This document shows, piece by piece, positions 1 through 8,416 of a DNA stretch of 15,455 nucleotides. Source of the stretch: Acanthamoeba lenticulata (Eukaryota > Discosea > Longamoebia > Acanthamoebidae). The translations under genes and the position numbers were made by a program. The stretch covers positions 1 to 15,455 of the forward strand of contig NAVB01003702.1 in the NCBI GenBank assembly GCA_002179805.1, given 5' to 3'. The notes under the pieces were generated by a model, which saw only the letters and a list, made by a program, of their open reading frames with translations, was not told the origin of the DNA and did no database searches. Numbering within the stretch: position 1 is the first letter of the stretch; each line of letters opens with the position of its first letter.

Positions 1-15
1 ACTCACTCGTGAACT

Positions 16-1407
16 TCAAGCCCCAATGTGCACCCGTTTGGCCCACGGGAAAGCGGTACCGCTACCGCTGGCCTCCTGTTCGATCTGGTGGGAGATGTCC
101 TCCTTGAGCTGCTGAAAGGCGTCCGTGGAGAGGCCCGGACAAGGGATGGCAAAGAGATGCCCGTTCTTGTTGATGAAGCTGTTGTGGCAAACAACACACG
201 CCAAAGAGTAAAAATAATTTTCTAATTTATGTCATAAATGTATTTATGACATAAATTAGAAGAAAAAAAATCGACCAATGGCGAACCTTGCGAATGTGGA
301 GTAAGAGAGCGACTGGTCATCGGAGACCACGTTGATGCCCTCGCCTTTGGTATTGTTGGTGATACCGTTGAAGATCCGCGCTTGCCCTGCATTCGAGTGA
401 GGAGCTCAATCTCATGAAAGAAAAACAAAGATAAAAAAAAAAAAAGTCAAAACCCTTCCTTTCTTTACAGCTTATCACGTACCGTTCTTCACGTAGTGGA
501 TCGAAAAGGCACCCGGAGACCGCGTGCTGTAGCGCACCAAGAAAGCCTGTCGGCAGCGCAACAACCCAGCGGCAACAACCCGATTAAGAAACCAAGCCCC
601 TCGTGGCCACGAACCAAGGCACAGCGGCGTTTGTTTGCAAGCAAACGAAAAGGAGTCTGGGGAACAAGGGTGTGGTGTGCGTGTGTATGGACCTTATCGT
701 TTGAGGGCATGTTATCGAGCAGCCGGAGGCAGTGGTCTCGCTCGCCATTCCCGTGAAACCACACGCGGCCTTCGTAGAGCACGCTCCGCACCTGCCGCCC
801 CCAAAGCAGGCATCCGCGGGGGACCAGCTTGAGCCACAGCAGCGGGATTGCGAAGTGGGCGGATGCGATGTGCGTACCTTCTTGACGCACAGGCGCAGGG
901 GCCCAAACCGCGACAAAAACAGCGCAAAGTCATTCTTGGACAAACGGGCTGCCTCGCCGTCTGTTCCGACCGCCGGTCGCCGAGAAGTGACGGGGTTGAG
1001 GGGGGCAAAAAGCATGCCTTGAGAACTGGGTTGCTTGGTTTGTTTGCGCAAGTCAAGGGAGGAGACAAAGGCCACCACGTACCGGCTTGTCCTTGCGCGA
1101 GGATGGCGACCAGGCACCGCTTGTCCAGTAACGACGCAGGGCCAAACTCACGGTCATATTGCGCAACTAAGTGCCGCACCTCCACTTGCTCCTGCGCCTC
1201 ATCCGCCACCCCAACACAACTCGAGTCACAAAGAAAGAAGGAAGGTCCATTTTGCACTTTAGCGGATGGGGGGGGGGGTACGGAGGAAGAAGGGTAGGCA
1301 AGGAGGCATTGTTTCCAAAAGTCGTCTCCCTCGGAGTCTATTTCGCGAGGAGAAGTAGAAGTAGTTCTGGGTGTGATGGTCGATATGCCACTTCGACTGG
1401 CGAACAT
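16..1407 (-). CDS. SH2-domain protein, 7 exons
   Basis: Exons in transcript order: 1407-1282, 1191-1083, 948-878, 791-693, 546-483, 386-287, 178-16; about 243 aa. The SH2 domain spans roughly residues 113-220. WFHG (113-116) opens it, FLVRYS (137-142) carries the phosphotyrosine-binding Arg140, SIHYVKNG follows, and GHLFAIPCPG lies near its end. Before it sits a helical stretch (about 45-110) with FALFLSRFGPL, resembling the linker or EF-like segment ahead of SH2 in STAT and Cbl proteins. SH2 domains bind phosphotyrosine peptides; there is no kinase or RING domain, so this may be an adaptor. The start at 1407 is the only ATG in a frame that stays open further upstream. The first intron (1192-1281) is 90 bases, frame-neutral and carries a C tract on the coding strand; if it is not spliced the protein gains 30 residues. 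The six downstream junctions are phase-consistent GT-AG. The partner and pathway are unknown. Confidence 0.8.
220..261. repeat. 20-bp perfect inverted repeat (hairpin)
   Basis: Positions 220-239 are exactly complementary to 242-261, with a two-base spacer. The element is AT-rich in GC-rich surroundings. It lies inside the last SH2-gene intron (179-286) and takes up about 40% of it. In the minus-strand pre-mRNA it would fold into a long hairpin between donor and acceptor. It could be a tiny mobile-element relic or a structured intron; no target-site duplication was recognised. Confidence 0.9.
1268..1278. repeat. G11 homopolymer (C tract on the coding strand)
   Basis: An 11-base G run on the plus strand, just downstream of the proposed donor (1281) of SH2 intron 1, so it reads as a polypyrimidine C tract in the transcript. 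It is one of six such runs in the window. Confidence 0.95.
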
Positions 1408-1556
1408 GTTGTGGGTGGCGGTTATTTTGTCTGAAAGCTTCGTAAAAATGTGCAAGCTCGTTCGTTTTTGTCGACGACTTGATTTTATTTTTAAAATTAA
1501 TTTTGGCGCAGTAGGTGGGCCCGCCTCGCGGACAAGGGAGCCACCACCACCGGTTC

Positions 1557-2414
1557 TTACTCAGCTTGCCGAAGCGTTTCTATCTTTTGCAGGAGATAGG
1601 GGGACCAATGACGGCCGTACTTTTCCCACAAAGCCGGACGTTTCCAATCAGTGCCACGCACCTCACCTGGAAAACAACAAAGACAGGGGTAAGCAGTAGA
1701 CGACCGTGCAGGCACAAAAACAAGAGCTTGTAAGATCAAGGTCTGCTGTACCTCGGCACTGATCAGAACCACAGCTGCACGCAAATTCGTCTACCTCGCG
1801 GCTTTCGGCGGTCGAGTAGTCAAACGTGATTTCCTGTTGGTGTCATTGAGTTGGAGAAACACCAACCCACACCTGGGGATGAAAGAGAGAGGGCAGCAGG
1901 GGACTCTATAGCCTACCTCACCAACGCCAATGTCGCGCATAGCGACAAGGATGGCTTCACCAGCAAGGCCAGAATTGGGATTACAGGAGTGGTTCACAAA
2001 GTCCTACATGACACCCCGTACATCAGATGAGACACACAGAAATGAAGACAGGAGGGTTGTGCACGCACTGCGGGTTCCCGTTCGCCATACTTGAACGGAA
2101 TCATGAAGATATCGTCATGGAGCTGCAGCACGTAGCTGTGCTCATCTTCAGGCACGTCTTCGAGCCCGGACGAAGAGACAATACGCCCTGCAAACACCGG
2201 AAAAAATTTTTTGTTGACCCTGGCCACGAAGAAGAAGAGGGAAGAGAGGGGGGGGGGGTAGCGGGGTACCTGTCCACACAACTAGCACTGTGCCTTTGGC
2301 GACCGGACCCTCACGGACGAACATGCCCCGCCCGTTCGGGCAGGTCTGGACCTGGAGGAAGGGCGCCACAAACGAGTAGCTGGCCCAAGCCGGCGCTTCT
2401 GCTGGGTCCTGCAT
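1557..2414 (-). CDS. SET-domain protein-lysine methyltransferase-like, 5 exons
   Basis: Exons: 2414-2270, 2187-2069, 2003-1917, 1833-1752, 1666-1557; 180 aa, all junctions GT-AG and in phase. SET domains transfer methyl from S-adenosylmethionine to lysine. Visible motifs in order: NGRGMF (27-32), the N-terminal SET G-x-G loop; DFVNHSCNPN (89-98), the core SET signature; EITFDYS (118-124) with the catalytic Tyr123; and a post-SET CxCx4C (Cys136, 138, 143), normally zinc-binding together with the signature Cys. The tail reads GTDWKRPALWEKYG, then SPYLLQKIE. The protein is essentially one SET domain, like the short stand-alone SET proteins of bacteria, plants and protists; the substrate (histone or other) cannot be told. 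It lies 149 bases upstream of the SH2 gene on the same strand. The stop codon overlaps a good donor sequence (see findings). The first intron contains an 11-base C tract on the coding strand. Confidence 0.88.
2248..2258. repeat. G11 homopolymer (C tract on the coding strand)
   Basis: An 11-base G run on the plus strand, inside SET-gene intron 1 (2188-2269). On the coding strand it is a C tract close to the donor. Confidence 0.95.
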
Positions 2415-3290
2415 TTCTGGGTGGTGTGTAAAAATGTTGCTTGCGCAACGGAAGCGAAAGAGAGAGACACTGAAGTGGTGGTAAACGGGCGGTTTATTGC
2501 TCGTCTCTTGTGGTCTGCGGCGCTCGCTGCGTAAAGAATGGACAGAACTACTCCTCTCCTCGTGTTGTTGATCTTTTTTTTTTCTTTCTATTCTCTTCTT
2601 TTGGTCGTTCTTCTTCTTCTTCTTCTTTTGCCGAGCTTTCGGTCTTCTTCTTCTTCACGGGGAGGAGGTGCGGCACTACACCACACATAAAACTACACCG
2701 ATGGTGACAAAGAGGTGGCGCGACGACCAGCACGCACAACACAGTACACACACACAACGTACCGCTACCGCCACACCCGAACGAACGACGCCAACAACCT
2801 CGCTACGGGGCGCGATCAACCCGGGAGTGGGGGAGGCAAGAGGAACGCTACGGAAGGGTGGGAGCGGCGCGACACGGAGGGGTGCAAGCGGAGACGCGGA
2901 GTTGGGGAGACTGTGGATAGTGTGGTGGGGGGAAGGAGTGTGGTGAGCGAAAGCCGGCTACGCTTAAAAAAAGAGAATAAACAGCAACAACGCTTGTAGA
3001 GACTGCTAGTGTTAGCCAGGCAAAAAACACAACACAGCAGCTCTAGTGGTGGTAAAAAGGGGTTCGGGAATACGTTTTATACACAAGGTGTCAGGCCTCA
3101 GAGTTGCAGCCAGAGAGAGTTGGCGGTGGTGGTGGGCGTTGGTGAACACCCCCCACGGTTGACACACAACAACTGCGCTGCTGTGATGCAACCCCTGTCG
3201 TCGCCGAAACCGCAGCCGGTAGTAGTGCACCAAAGGCACAACAGCACAGCTGAAGACAGAGCGCGCAGGAGAAGTACCCGGAGGAGCAGA

Positions 3291-3310
3291 AGCAGCAGCA
3301 GCAGCAGCAG
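3291..3310. repeat. (AGC)n microsatellite
   Basis: About 6.7 AGC units. In the open minus-strand frame this would read as poly-alanine. It is likely length-variable. Confidence 0.9.
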
Positions 3311-3484
3311 TTGAGCGAGACCGTGAGAGGCGACGACCAGAACCGCGGCTGACGTGATCAAAATTGACGTCCTTGCCCTGCTTGCTACGGAGGAGCGAGA
3401 GACATCTCATGTCCTCGCTACCTCGCGAAGAAGAGTGACTGGTCAGCGATCCGTCGTGTAACGCTAGCCAGCGGTGATAGGGAA

Positions 3485-3500
3485 GAGAGAGAGAGAGAGA
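3485..3500. repeat. (GA)8 microsatellite
   Basis: Eight GA units (CT on the minus strand), within the gene-poor stretch. Confidence 0.9.
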
Positions 3501-3550
3501 GGTCAAGGAGACGAAGAGGAAGAAGCCAAAATCGCGGCCGCAAGCTTGTA

Positions 3551-3573
3551 GTCGTCGTCGTCGTCGTCGTCGT
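3551..3573. repeat. (GTC)n microsatellite
   Basis: About 7.7 GTC units. In the open minus-strand frame they read as poly-arginine. Confidence 0.9.
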
Positions 3574-3941
3574 TGCTGGCCTTGAGTCACTCGATAGAGG
3601 TGGTGGTCGAAAGGAAAAAGTCTGAGTGGTCGCGTCCGAAACCGGAGGTTGACCGAGACGGTCCGGGGGGCCTTGGAGGTTGTCCTGGTCGTCGCAGTCG
3701 TCGTTGTTGTCCGGTGCGGCTTCTCCCGCGTCTTGTCCACCACGTACTCCAATCCTCTTCCACCTCTAACTCCTAGTGATGATTCCACCTGACCTGCTCT
3801 CCCTGAGAGCTGAGGAGGTGAATCGTCGTGGAAACTATAATGTACATCAACCACCTCGAAGAGGAGGGAGGAAGGGGCCCTTCCTCCTCCCCCTCGCGAG
3901 ATGGCCGCCAACGCCGAGCAGGGGCCGCGGCGGTGGCGTGT

Positions 3942-5333
3942 TCAAAACGAAGGGCTAGCCTCACCTTGCGAAGGCTCGAGGTCGAGCCAGGCGTCCGGAA
4001 GGGATCCGCCAGACGAAGCAAAGAGCTCGTTGTACAGCTCCTCGTCGCTGAGCTCCTCCCCAACGGCACGTGACTTGGCGGCCGACGACAGAGAGGAGGA
4101 GGATGCGCCGTCGAAGAAGAGATCCTGGATGGTGTTGAAGGAAAATCGCTCGCCACCGGTGCCGACAGCAGAGCTCTGACCACCACCGGGGGACATGGGC
4201 GAGGAACAGCTGGGCGAGGTCTCCGTGCTCAGGAAACTCTCCACGTTGGAGTAGTCATAGTCGTCGCAGTCACTCGCGTCGGCGCCCGCCGAGAAGAGAG
4301 GCGAGCTGCCCACACTCGACCAGGGCTGCTGGTGATGGTGGTGGTGGTGACGGCGAGTGGTGACCGCCACGGAGCGGCCTCCCAGGCCTTCGGCGCAGAG
4401 CGCACCGACCAAACCCGAGAGCTGCTCGACGTGCGCGGCCGGACTGCTTCTGACCGCCGAGCGCACGGCCTGCGTGCGAGAACTCGGCGCGATGGCGTGG
4501 AATGAATCGACCAGGCCGCGCAGGTGCGCTTCGAACGTCGCCTGTGGGGTATCGACGCCGGTCGAGGTAGCAGCGCTGCTCTCATCAATGCGGCGGCGCT
4601 TAGCGGGCGGAGTAGGCTGGGCGAAGACGCCGGCCCCCGAGGAAGGCGTTGATGGTGTGGCCGGGGTCGATGAGGGGAACGGCGACGAGACCGGCGAGTT
4701 GAGCTGCGCCATGACCGTCTGGTAGAGGTTGGCGATGAGGTTCTGTTGGGCCTGCTGCTGGGCTTCGATGCGCGAGAGTGTATCTTGAATCGTCGTTGAC
4801 TCGACGACCGCGGCGAGAGGGCGCTTCTTGCTGGTCGCCGTGGTTGCTTGCTTGTCGGCGGCAGCGGCGGCGGCGGCGGCCTTACGCTGTTCCTTGACCT
4901 TCTTGAGCTGTAGCGGCTTGGAGACGACTCGGATCGGATCGGAGAGGGCCGTGAGCGTCAGCGAAGCAGCGGCAAAGCGCAGGCGGAAGTGGGCGCCCTC
5001 GTGTTGGGACGAGAGCACGTTGAGCACGCATTCGACCGAAACCTTATCGCCCGTCGGATCGACAGTGCAGTTGTACTCGACTGGACGGCGCGAGACGTAG
5101 TGCACCGGCTTGTCCTCGAGCGAGTCGTACATGAGCGTCGCCTCCAACGTGCACTTGTGGAAATTGATGCCGCTCGAGTTGTGATTACCCACGAAGCCGA
5201 GCTGAATGGTGAAGGGCACATTCTTAATTACCGAATGCAGCTGCTTGTTCTGTCCATTTTTGTAGATTGCCTCCTGCTCGGGGCTCTCTTGCGAGAGGAT
5301 TACCAACTGAGGTGATTGTGTTTGAGCCGCCAT
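3942..5333 (-). CDS. Probable transcription factor, candidate p53/Rel-like Ig-fold domain, intronless
   Basis: A single exon of 463 aa. The ATG at 5333 sits in a strong context (AACCATGG) after an A-rich leader; the frame stays open 74 codons upstream, but that part looks like 5' UTR. Residues about 8-145 form a beta-rich domain beginning PQLVIL and ending FRLRF, then SDPIRVVSKPLQLKK. This outline resembles the immunoglobulin-fold DNA-binding domains of the Rel/NFAT, p53 and STAT superfamily, but I cannot place it in one family. It is followed by a basic patch (144-151), eight alanines (152-159), a predicted Gln-rich coiled coil (180-212, likely oligomerisation), basic nuclear-signal-like clusters at 169-171 and 244-249, a Ser/Thr/Pro linker, six histidines (329-334) and an acidic tail (350-455) with hydrophobic-in-acidic motifs such as FNTIQDLFF and ELYNELF, typical of activation regions. 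A nuclear regulator is inferred; its targets are unknown. A donor-like site near 3962 could change the C terminus. Confidence 0.55.
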   Translation of the reverse strand: MAAQTQSPQLVILSQESPEQEAIYKNGQNKQLHSVIKNVPFTIQLGFVGNHNSSGINFHKCTLEATLMYDSLEDKPVHYVSRRPVEYNCTVDPTGDKVSVECVLNVLSSQHEGAHFRLRFAAASLTLTALSDPIRVVSKPLQLKKVKEQRKAAAAAAAADKQATTATSKKRPLAAVVESTTIQDTLSRIEAQQQAQQNLIANLYQTVMAQLNSPVSSPFPSSTPATPSTPSSGAGVFAQPTPPAKRRRIDESSAATSTGVDTPQATFEAHLRGLVDSFHAIAPSSRTQAVRSAVRSSPAAHVEQLSGLVGALCAEGLGGRSVAVTTRRHHHHHHQQPWSSVGSSPLFSAGADASDCDDYDYSNVESFLSTETSPSCSSPMSPGGGQSSAVGTGGERFSFNTIQDLFFDGASSSSLSSAAKSRAVGEELSDEELYNELFASSGGSLPDAWLDLEPSQGEASPSF

Positions 5334-5618
5334 GGTTCTTGTGTGGGAGTCAAGATTTTGGTGGTTGAATTTTTTTTGTTTTTGATGGTTGGTTGTGGGG
5401 GCTGGCGCGGAGGTGTGGCAGGCTTGGGGGGCAGAACTGGAGCTTGAAGAAAAAGTGGCGAAGTGGCGGCCGCTATTTGTACGACCGCGTGTCGCCAATA
5501 GGCCTTCCCTGAACACTGCCTTGGCCCGACTTTTTCCTTCCCACAAGTGGGACAAAATGGTCTATTTCCAGATTTTTGCGGGCACCGACCCAAGGACAAA
5601 CGAAAAGTCGTCCGCTGG
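5334..5618. promoter_or_regulatory. Short intergenic region: transcription-factor leader and allantoinase 3' end
   Basis: 285 bases between the allantoinase stop (5619) and the ATG at 5333; both genes are on the minus strand. The part next to the ATG (about 5340-5400) is A-rich on the coding strand with runs of A, like a 5' leader. It must contain the promoter of the intronless gene and the allantoinase polyadenylation signals. No specific box was recognised. Confidence 0.4.
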
Positions 5619-7921
5619 TCAAGCAGAGGGCTGGGGCGAGGGCACCAGACGTCCCAGGGGTCCGGTGCAAGGCGCGCAGTCCTCGTTGGTTTTGTAGATG
5701 ACGTGGCCACGGAGGTAAGTGCGCTTGACGGTGCCCGTGAGTCGTTCGCCGTGGTACGGCGTCCGCTTGTTCTGGATGAAGAGCGCGTTTTCCTCGACGA
5801 CAAACTCCTCCTCAGGATCCCACACGACAAAGTCGGCCTCCTTGCCCACCTCGATGCTGCCCTTCTTGGCGTCCAGCTTGACCAACTCGGCTGTCTGAAG
5901 GCACATCCACCGAGCCACCTGAGGGATCGTGAAGCCGCGCTTCTTGGCCTGCGTCCACACAATGCTAAGACCCAGCTGAAGTGACGAGATTCCGCCCCAC
6001 GCCTAAGATCGTTGGTTCAACGATGGTTGTTTGGTTAGAGAAGCTAACACACACACACACACACAGACTTTATCTTCCCGGGCAAAGCTTGTGAGCTTGT
6101 ACCTTGAGGAAGTCGCCCTGCTCAAGCAGCTTCAGATCCGGAGTGCAAGGCGAGTGGTCAGAAATGACCTGTGTGATCACACCATCTCCGAGTGCTTGCC
6201 TGATCAGGAGAATCAACGGGGAGGGGGGGGGGCAAGTGAGCGATCACACTTCATGCGTTATGGTCGTGCGTGCATGTGCTATCATACCAGAGCTTGTCGC
6301 GGTTGTTCTTCTCACGAATAGGCGGGCAGCACTTGAACAACGTGTTTCCATCAGGAACGTCTTCAGCGGCAAAGTACAGGTAGTGGTAAGTCGTTTCGGC
6401 AGTGATGGGCAGTCCCTCCTCCTTGGCCGCTTGCAGCATCGCGACGGCATCCGATGAGGACAGGTGCACAATGTGGCATCTTCTCGCCGCAGGAAAAAAG
6501 AATGGTCAGCTCACTGTTCTGTCCTACAGTGAACAACGAGAGGTTGGAGGAATAGGAAGAGGGAATCGCACCTCACACGGTACTCGCGGCACAGCCGGAT
6601 GATGAGCGCAATAGCTTCGTTCTCCGCTTCCCGTGGGCGGGAACGGAGGAAGGTCTCATACTTGCTGCTTGTGCACGCATGATCCTGCAGACTCTTGCAA
6701 GCCTCGTCGATGGGTCCGCCGACTTCGGCGTGGAACATGAACACCACATCTCGGCCTGAGAGCATACAGCGTTAGAGCGCACTTCAAAGCCATGGCGGAA
6801 GCCCTCTTCATTGTAGGGCCAGGGCAAGCACATGCCTTGGTCCTGCAGCTTCTTCAGCTCGCTCATGGCGGCACGAATATGCTCTTCTTCAACATGCGGG
6901 AATTCATCAATGCCAGAGTGAACCATGAACGCCTGCTCTCCGGCAGCGTATGGCGTGCGCATTAGAGCTTCAACGTTTTTTCATAAAGAGCAATCGGACA
7001 GTGATGAAGGAAGAGAAGGGGGGGGGGGAACGGTTACCTTGAAGCCTACTGCACCGGCATGAACCATCGGGCTGATCTCCTGGGCGTTGTTGGGCACAAT
7101 GCCACCCAGCAAGGCTGAAATTAAACAGAAATAAGGATAACAAAAAAATTACAATTAAATAACAAAAAAAAAAGAAAAGAAAAAGAGTACGCGTGAGACA
7201 CTCACGGATCATACGTCCGCAGAAGCGTGAGCTTTACGTACCGACGTCAACCCAGAGCTTGCCCTCGGTATGATCCTGCTTGAGCTTCAGGGCATCGAGG
7301 GTTGTGGTCACCGGTGAGCTGCAGAAATGGGCAAAACTCAGAATAAGTAACGTGCGTGCGCGGTGAGCGGCGGAGAAGAAGGGACGGGATCAAAATGCGC
7401 TGGTACCAGTTGAGGGGCATGTCAACGACAGTGGTTACACCTCCCGCGGCGGCAGCTTGCGTGGCCGATGGAAACCCTTCCCAGGCGGTGCGGCCAGGGT
7501 CATTTATGTGTACATGGCTGTCCACAACTCCTGCAAAGCTCATCGGTGGTGAGCTTGGGCACATCATTTCTTCCGAAGTATGTGGAGAGATGGAGAGATG
7601 AAAAGAGGAAGATGGGGAAACAAAGAGCAGACACAACAACGTTGAGGAGCTCTACCTGGCATAATGACTAACCGTCCATAATCGTGAAACTTGGCACCTT
7701 CAGGGGCACTTGCAACTTTGCCGGTTTCCACTTTAGTGATTATTCCGTTTCTGTATGTACGTGTGTGGATGAGATGAAGAACGCCCACAGCGAGGAAGGC
7801 GCCCAAGAAAATAAGAAAAGTACTCGAAATGGATTGTTGCTGGAATCAGAGCATCACCAACAACAACGCGGTCGCTGCAGATAACCGTGTAAGCCTGGAA
7901 ATCCGCTGCAGCACTCTCCAT
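5619..7921 (-). CDS. ALN: Allantoinase (amidohydrolase), 10 exons
   Basis: Exons: 7921-7824, 7750-7656, 7530-7407, 7318-7242, 7114-7038, 6932-6836, 6755-6572, 6479-6288, 6199-6103, 6002-5619; 474 aa, a normal family length. It hydrolyses (S)-allantoin to allantoate in purine degradation. The binuclear-metal set is complete: VVDSHVHIN with His70 and His72, GFK with Lys157 (the carboxylated lysine), FMFHAE with His198, CHIVHLSS with His256, and SDHSPC with Asp329. Other family stretches include [33 protein letters not shown] and a C-terminal [11 protein letters not shown]. Nine introns keep frame; one (6756-6835) has a GC donor. The start at 7921 is the first ATG that yields a family-like N terminus. 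It is transcribed divergently from the methyltransferase at 8417. I see no targeting peptide. Function is well supported by active-site residues; hydantoinase is the main alternative, but the order and motifs fit allantoinase best. Confidence 0.95.
6047..6065. repeat. (AC)n microsatellite in an intron
   Basis: About 9.5 AC units (GT on the coding strand), within the last allantoinase intron (6003-6102). Confidence 0.95.
6223..6232. repeat. G10 homopolymer (C tract on the coding strand)
   Basis: A 10-base G run on the plus strand, within the allantoinase intron 6200-6287. On the coding strand it is a pyrimidine tract ahead of the acceptor. Confidence 0.95.
6756..6835 (-). other. GC-AG intron in allantoinase
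   Basis: The 80-base intron needs a phase-1 donor so that exon 6 (ending LQDQ) joins [10 protein letters not shown]. No phase-1 GT exists nearby; the donor reads CAAG|GCATGT and the acceptor TCTCAG. Leaving it unspliced would insert residues just before the metal-binding His198 segment and break the frame. Confidence 0.8.
7018..7028. repeat. G11 homopolymer (C tract on the coding strand)
   Basis: An 11-base G run on the plus strand, within the allantoinase intron 6933-7037, ten bases from its donor. Confidence 0.95.
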
Positions 7922-8416
7922 GTTGTGGTCTGATTGCGATGTGAAGGCCTTTCTCTTTTGTGTGAAGCTGCTGCCTGTGCGCCACACACCGAAGTCGAAC
8001 CCCCCCACCTACGGACTTTTCGGCGGGGAGTGTGCGCGATTTGCGCTCAATCTCCAAGAAAGGTCTGTTCTCTGGAAGGACGCGACGATGCCCACCACCT
8101 GGACAAACGAAGTCGTACCCCTGTCCCCCGTTCGGCCTGCGTTAGCACAGGACCGGACAATCTCCTGGCGGAGCCAACGCAACATGTTTGAGCTCCTCTT
8201 TCCAGGTTTGGGTGAGTCTCTCTGCTGAGGCCGGCCTATGGAACTTCATGTTGGCTGCCATGTGTCCAATATCAGATGTGTGTTCAACTTGCGGAGTATG
8301 ATCCGAAGCCACCACCGCGGCTGCCCTACCGCAGCAAAGTCCGACACAAAAAAACGGCCACGTGGCAAGACCGGCACGATTCGAAGTTTTGATTGTTCTT
8401 GAGTTTGCGTACAAAG
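7922..8416. promoter_or_regulatory. Divergent promoter region, allantoinase / methyltransferase
   Basis: 495 bases lie between two start codons facing away from each other, so both promoters and 5' leaders must be here. No TATA box, operator or RNA gene could be assigned with confidence. ORFs on both strands show no family resemblance. Shared regulation of the two genes is possible but only inferred. Confidence 0.5.

Larger units (their letters stand above)
2415..3941. other. 1.5-kb region without a convincing gene; simple-sequence-rich
   Basis: This should hold the SET-gene promoter and 5' leader (near 2415) and the 3' UTR of the transcription-factor gene (near 3941). It is full of simple repeats: CTT units around 2608-2626, AGC at 3291-3310, GA at 3485-3500 and GTC at 3551-3573. 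The minus strand is open for 900 bases (3911-3012), but the translation is low-complexity and matches no family I know. No tRNA, rRNA or conserved protein was seen. A coding extension of the upstream gene cannot be excluded (see findings). Confidence 0.6.

Noticed and set aside
712..1455. Long minus-strand ORF of 247 codons across the SH2 gene
   Set aside because: Only part of its frame is coding; past 1083 the frame leaves the SH2 homology, which continues in another frame after an intron.
2415..3941. A plus-strand gene in the long gap
   Set aside because: The plus-strand ORFs there are short, low-complexity and show no conserved motif or convincing splice-linked frame.
5334..5555. N-terminal extension of 74 residues for the transcription factor
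   Set aside because: It is in frame but Ser/Pro/Asn-rich, contains the A-rich leader, and the ATG at 5333 has a far better start context.
6047..6065. AC repeat as a telomere-like or CRISPR-like array
   Set aside because: It is a simple dinucleotide microsatellite within an intron; there are no spacers and no higher-order unit.
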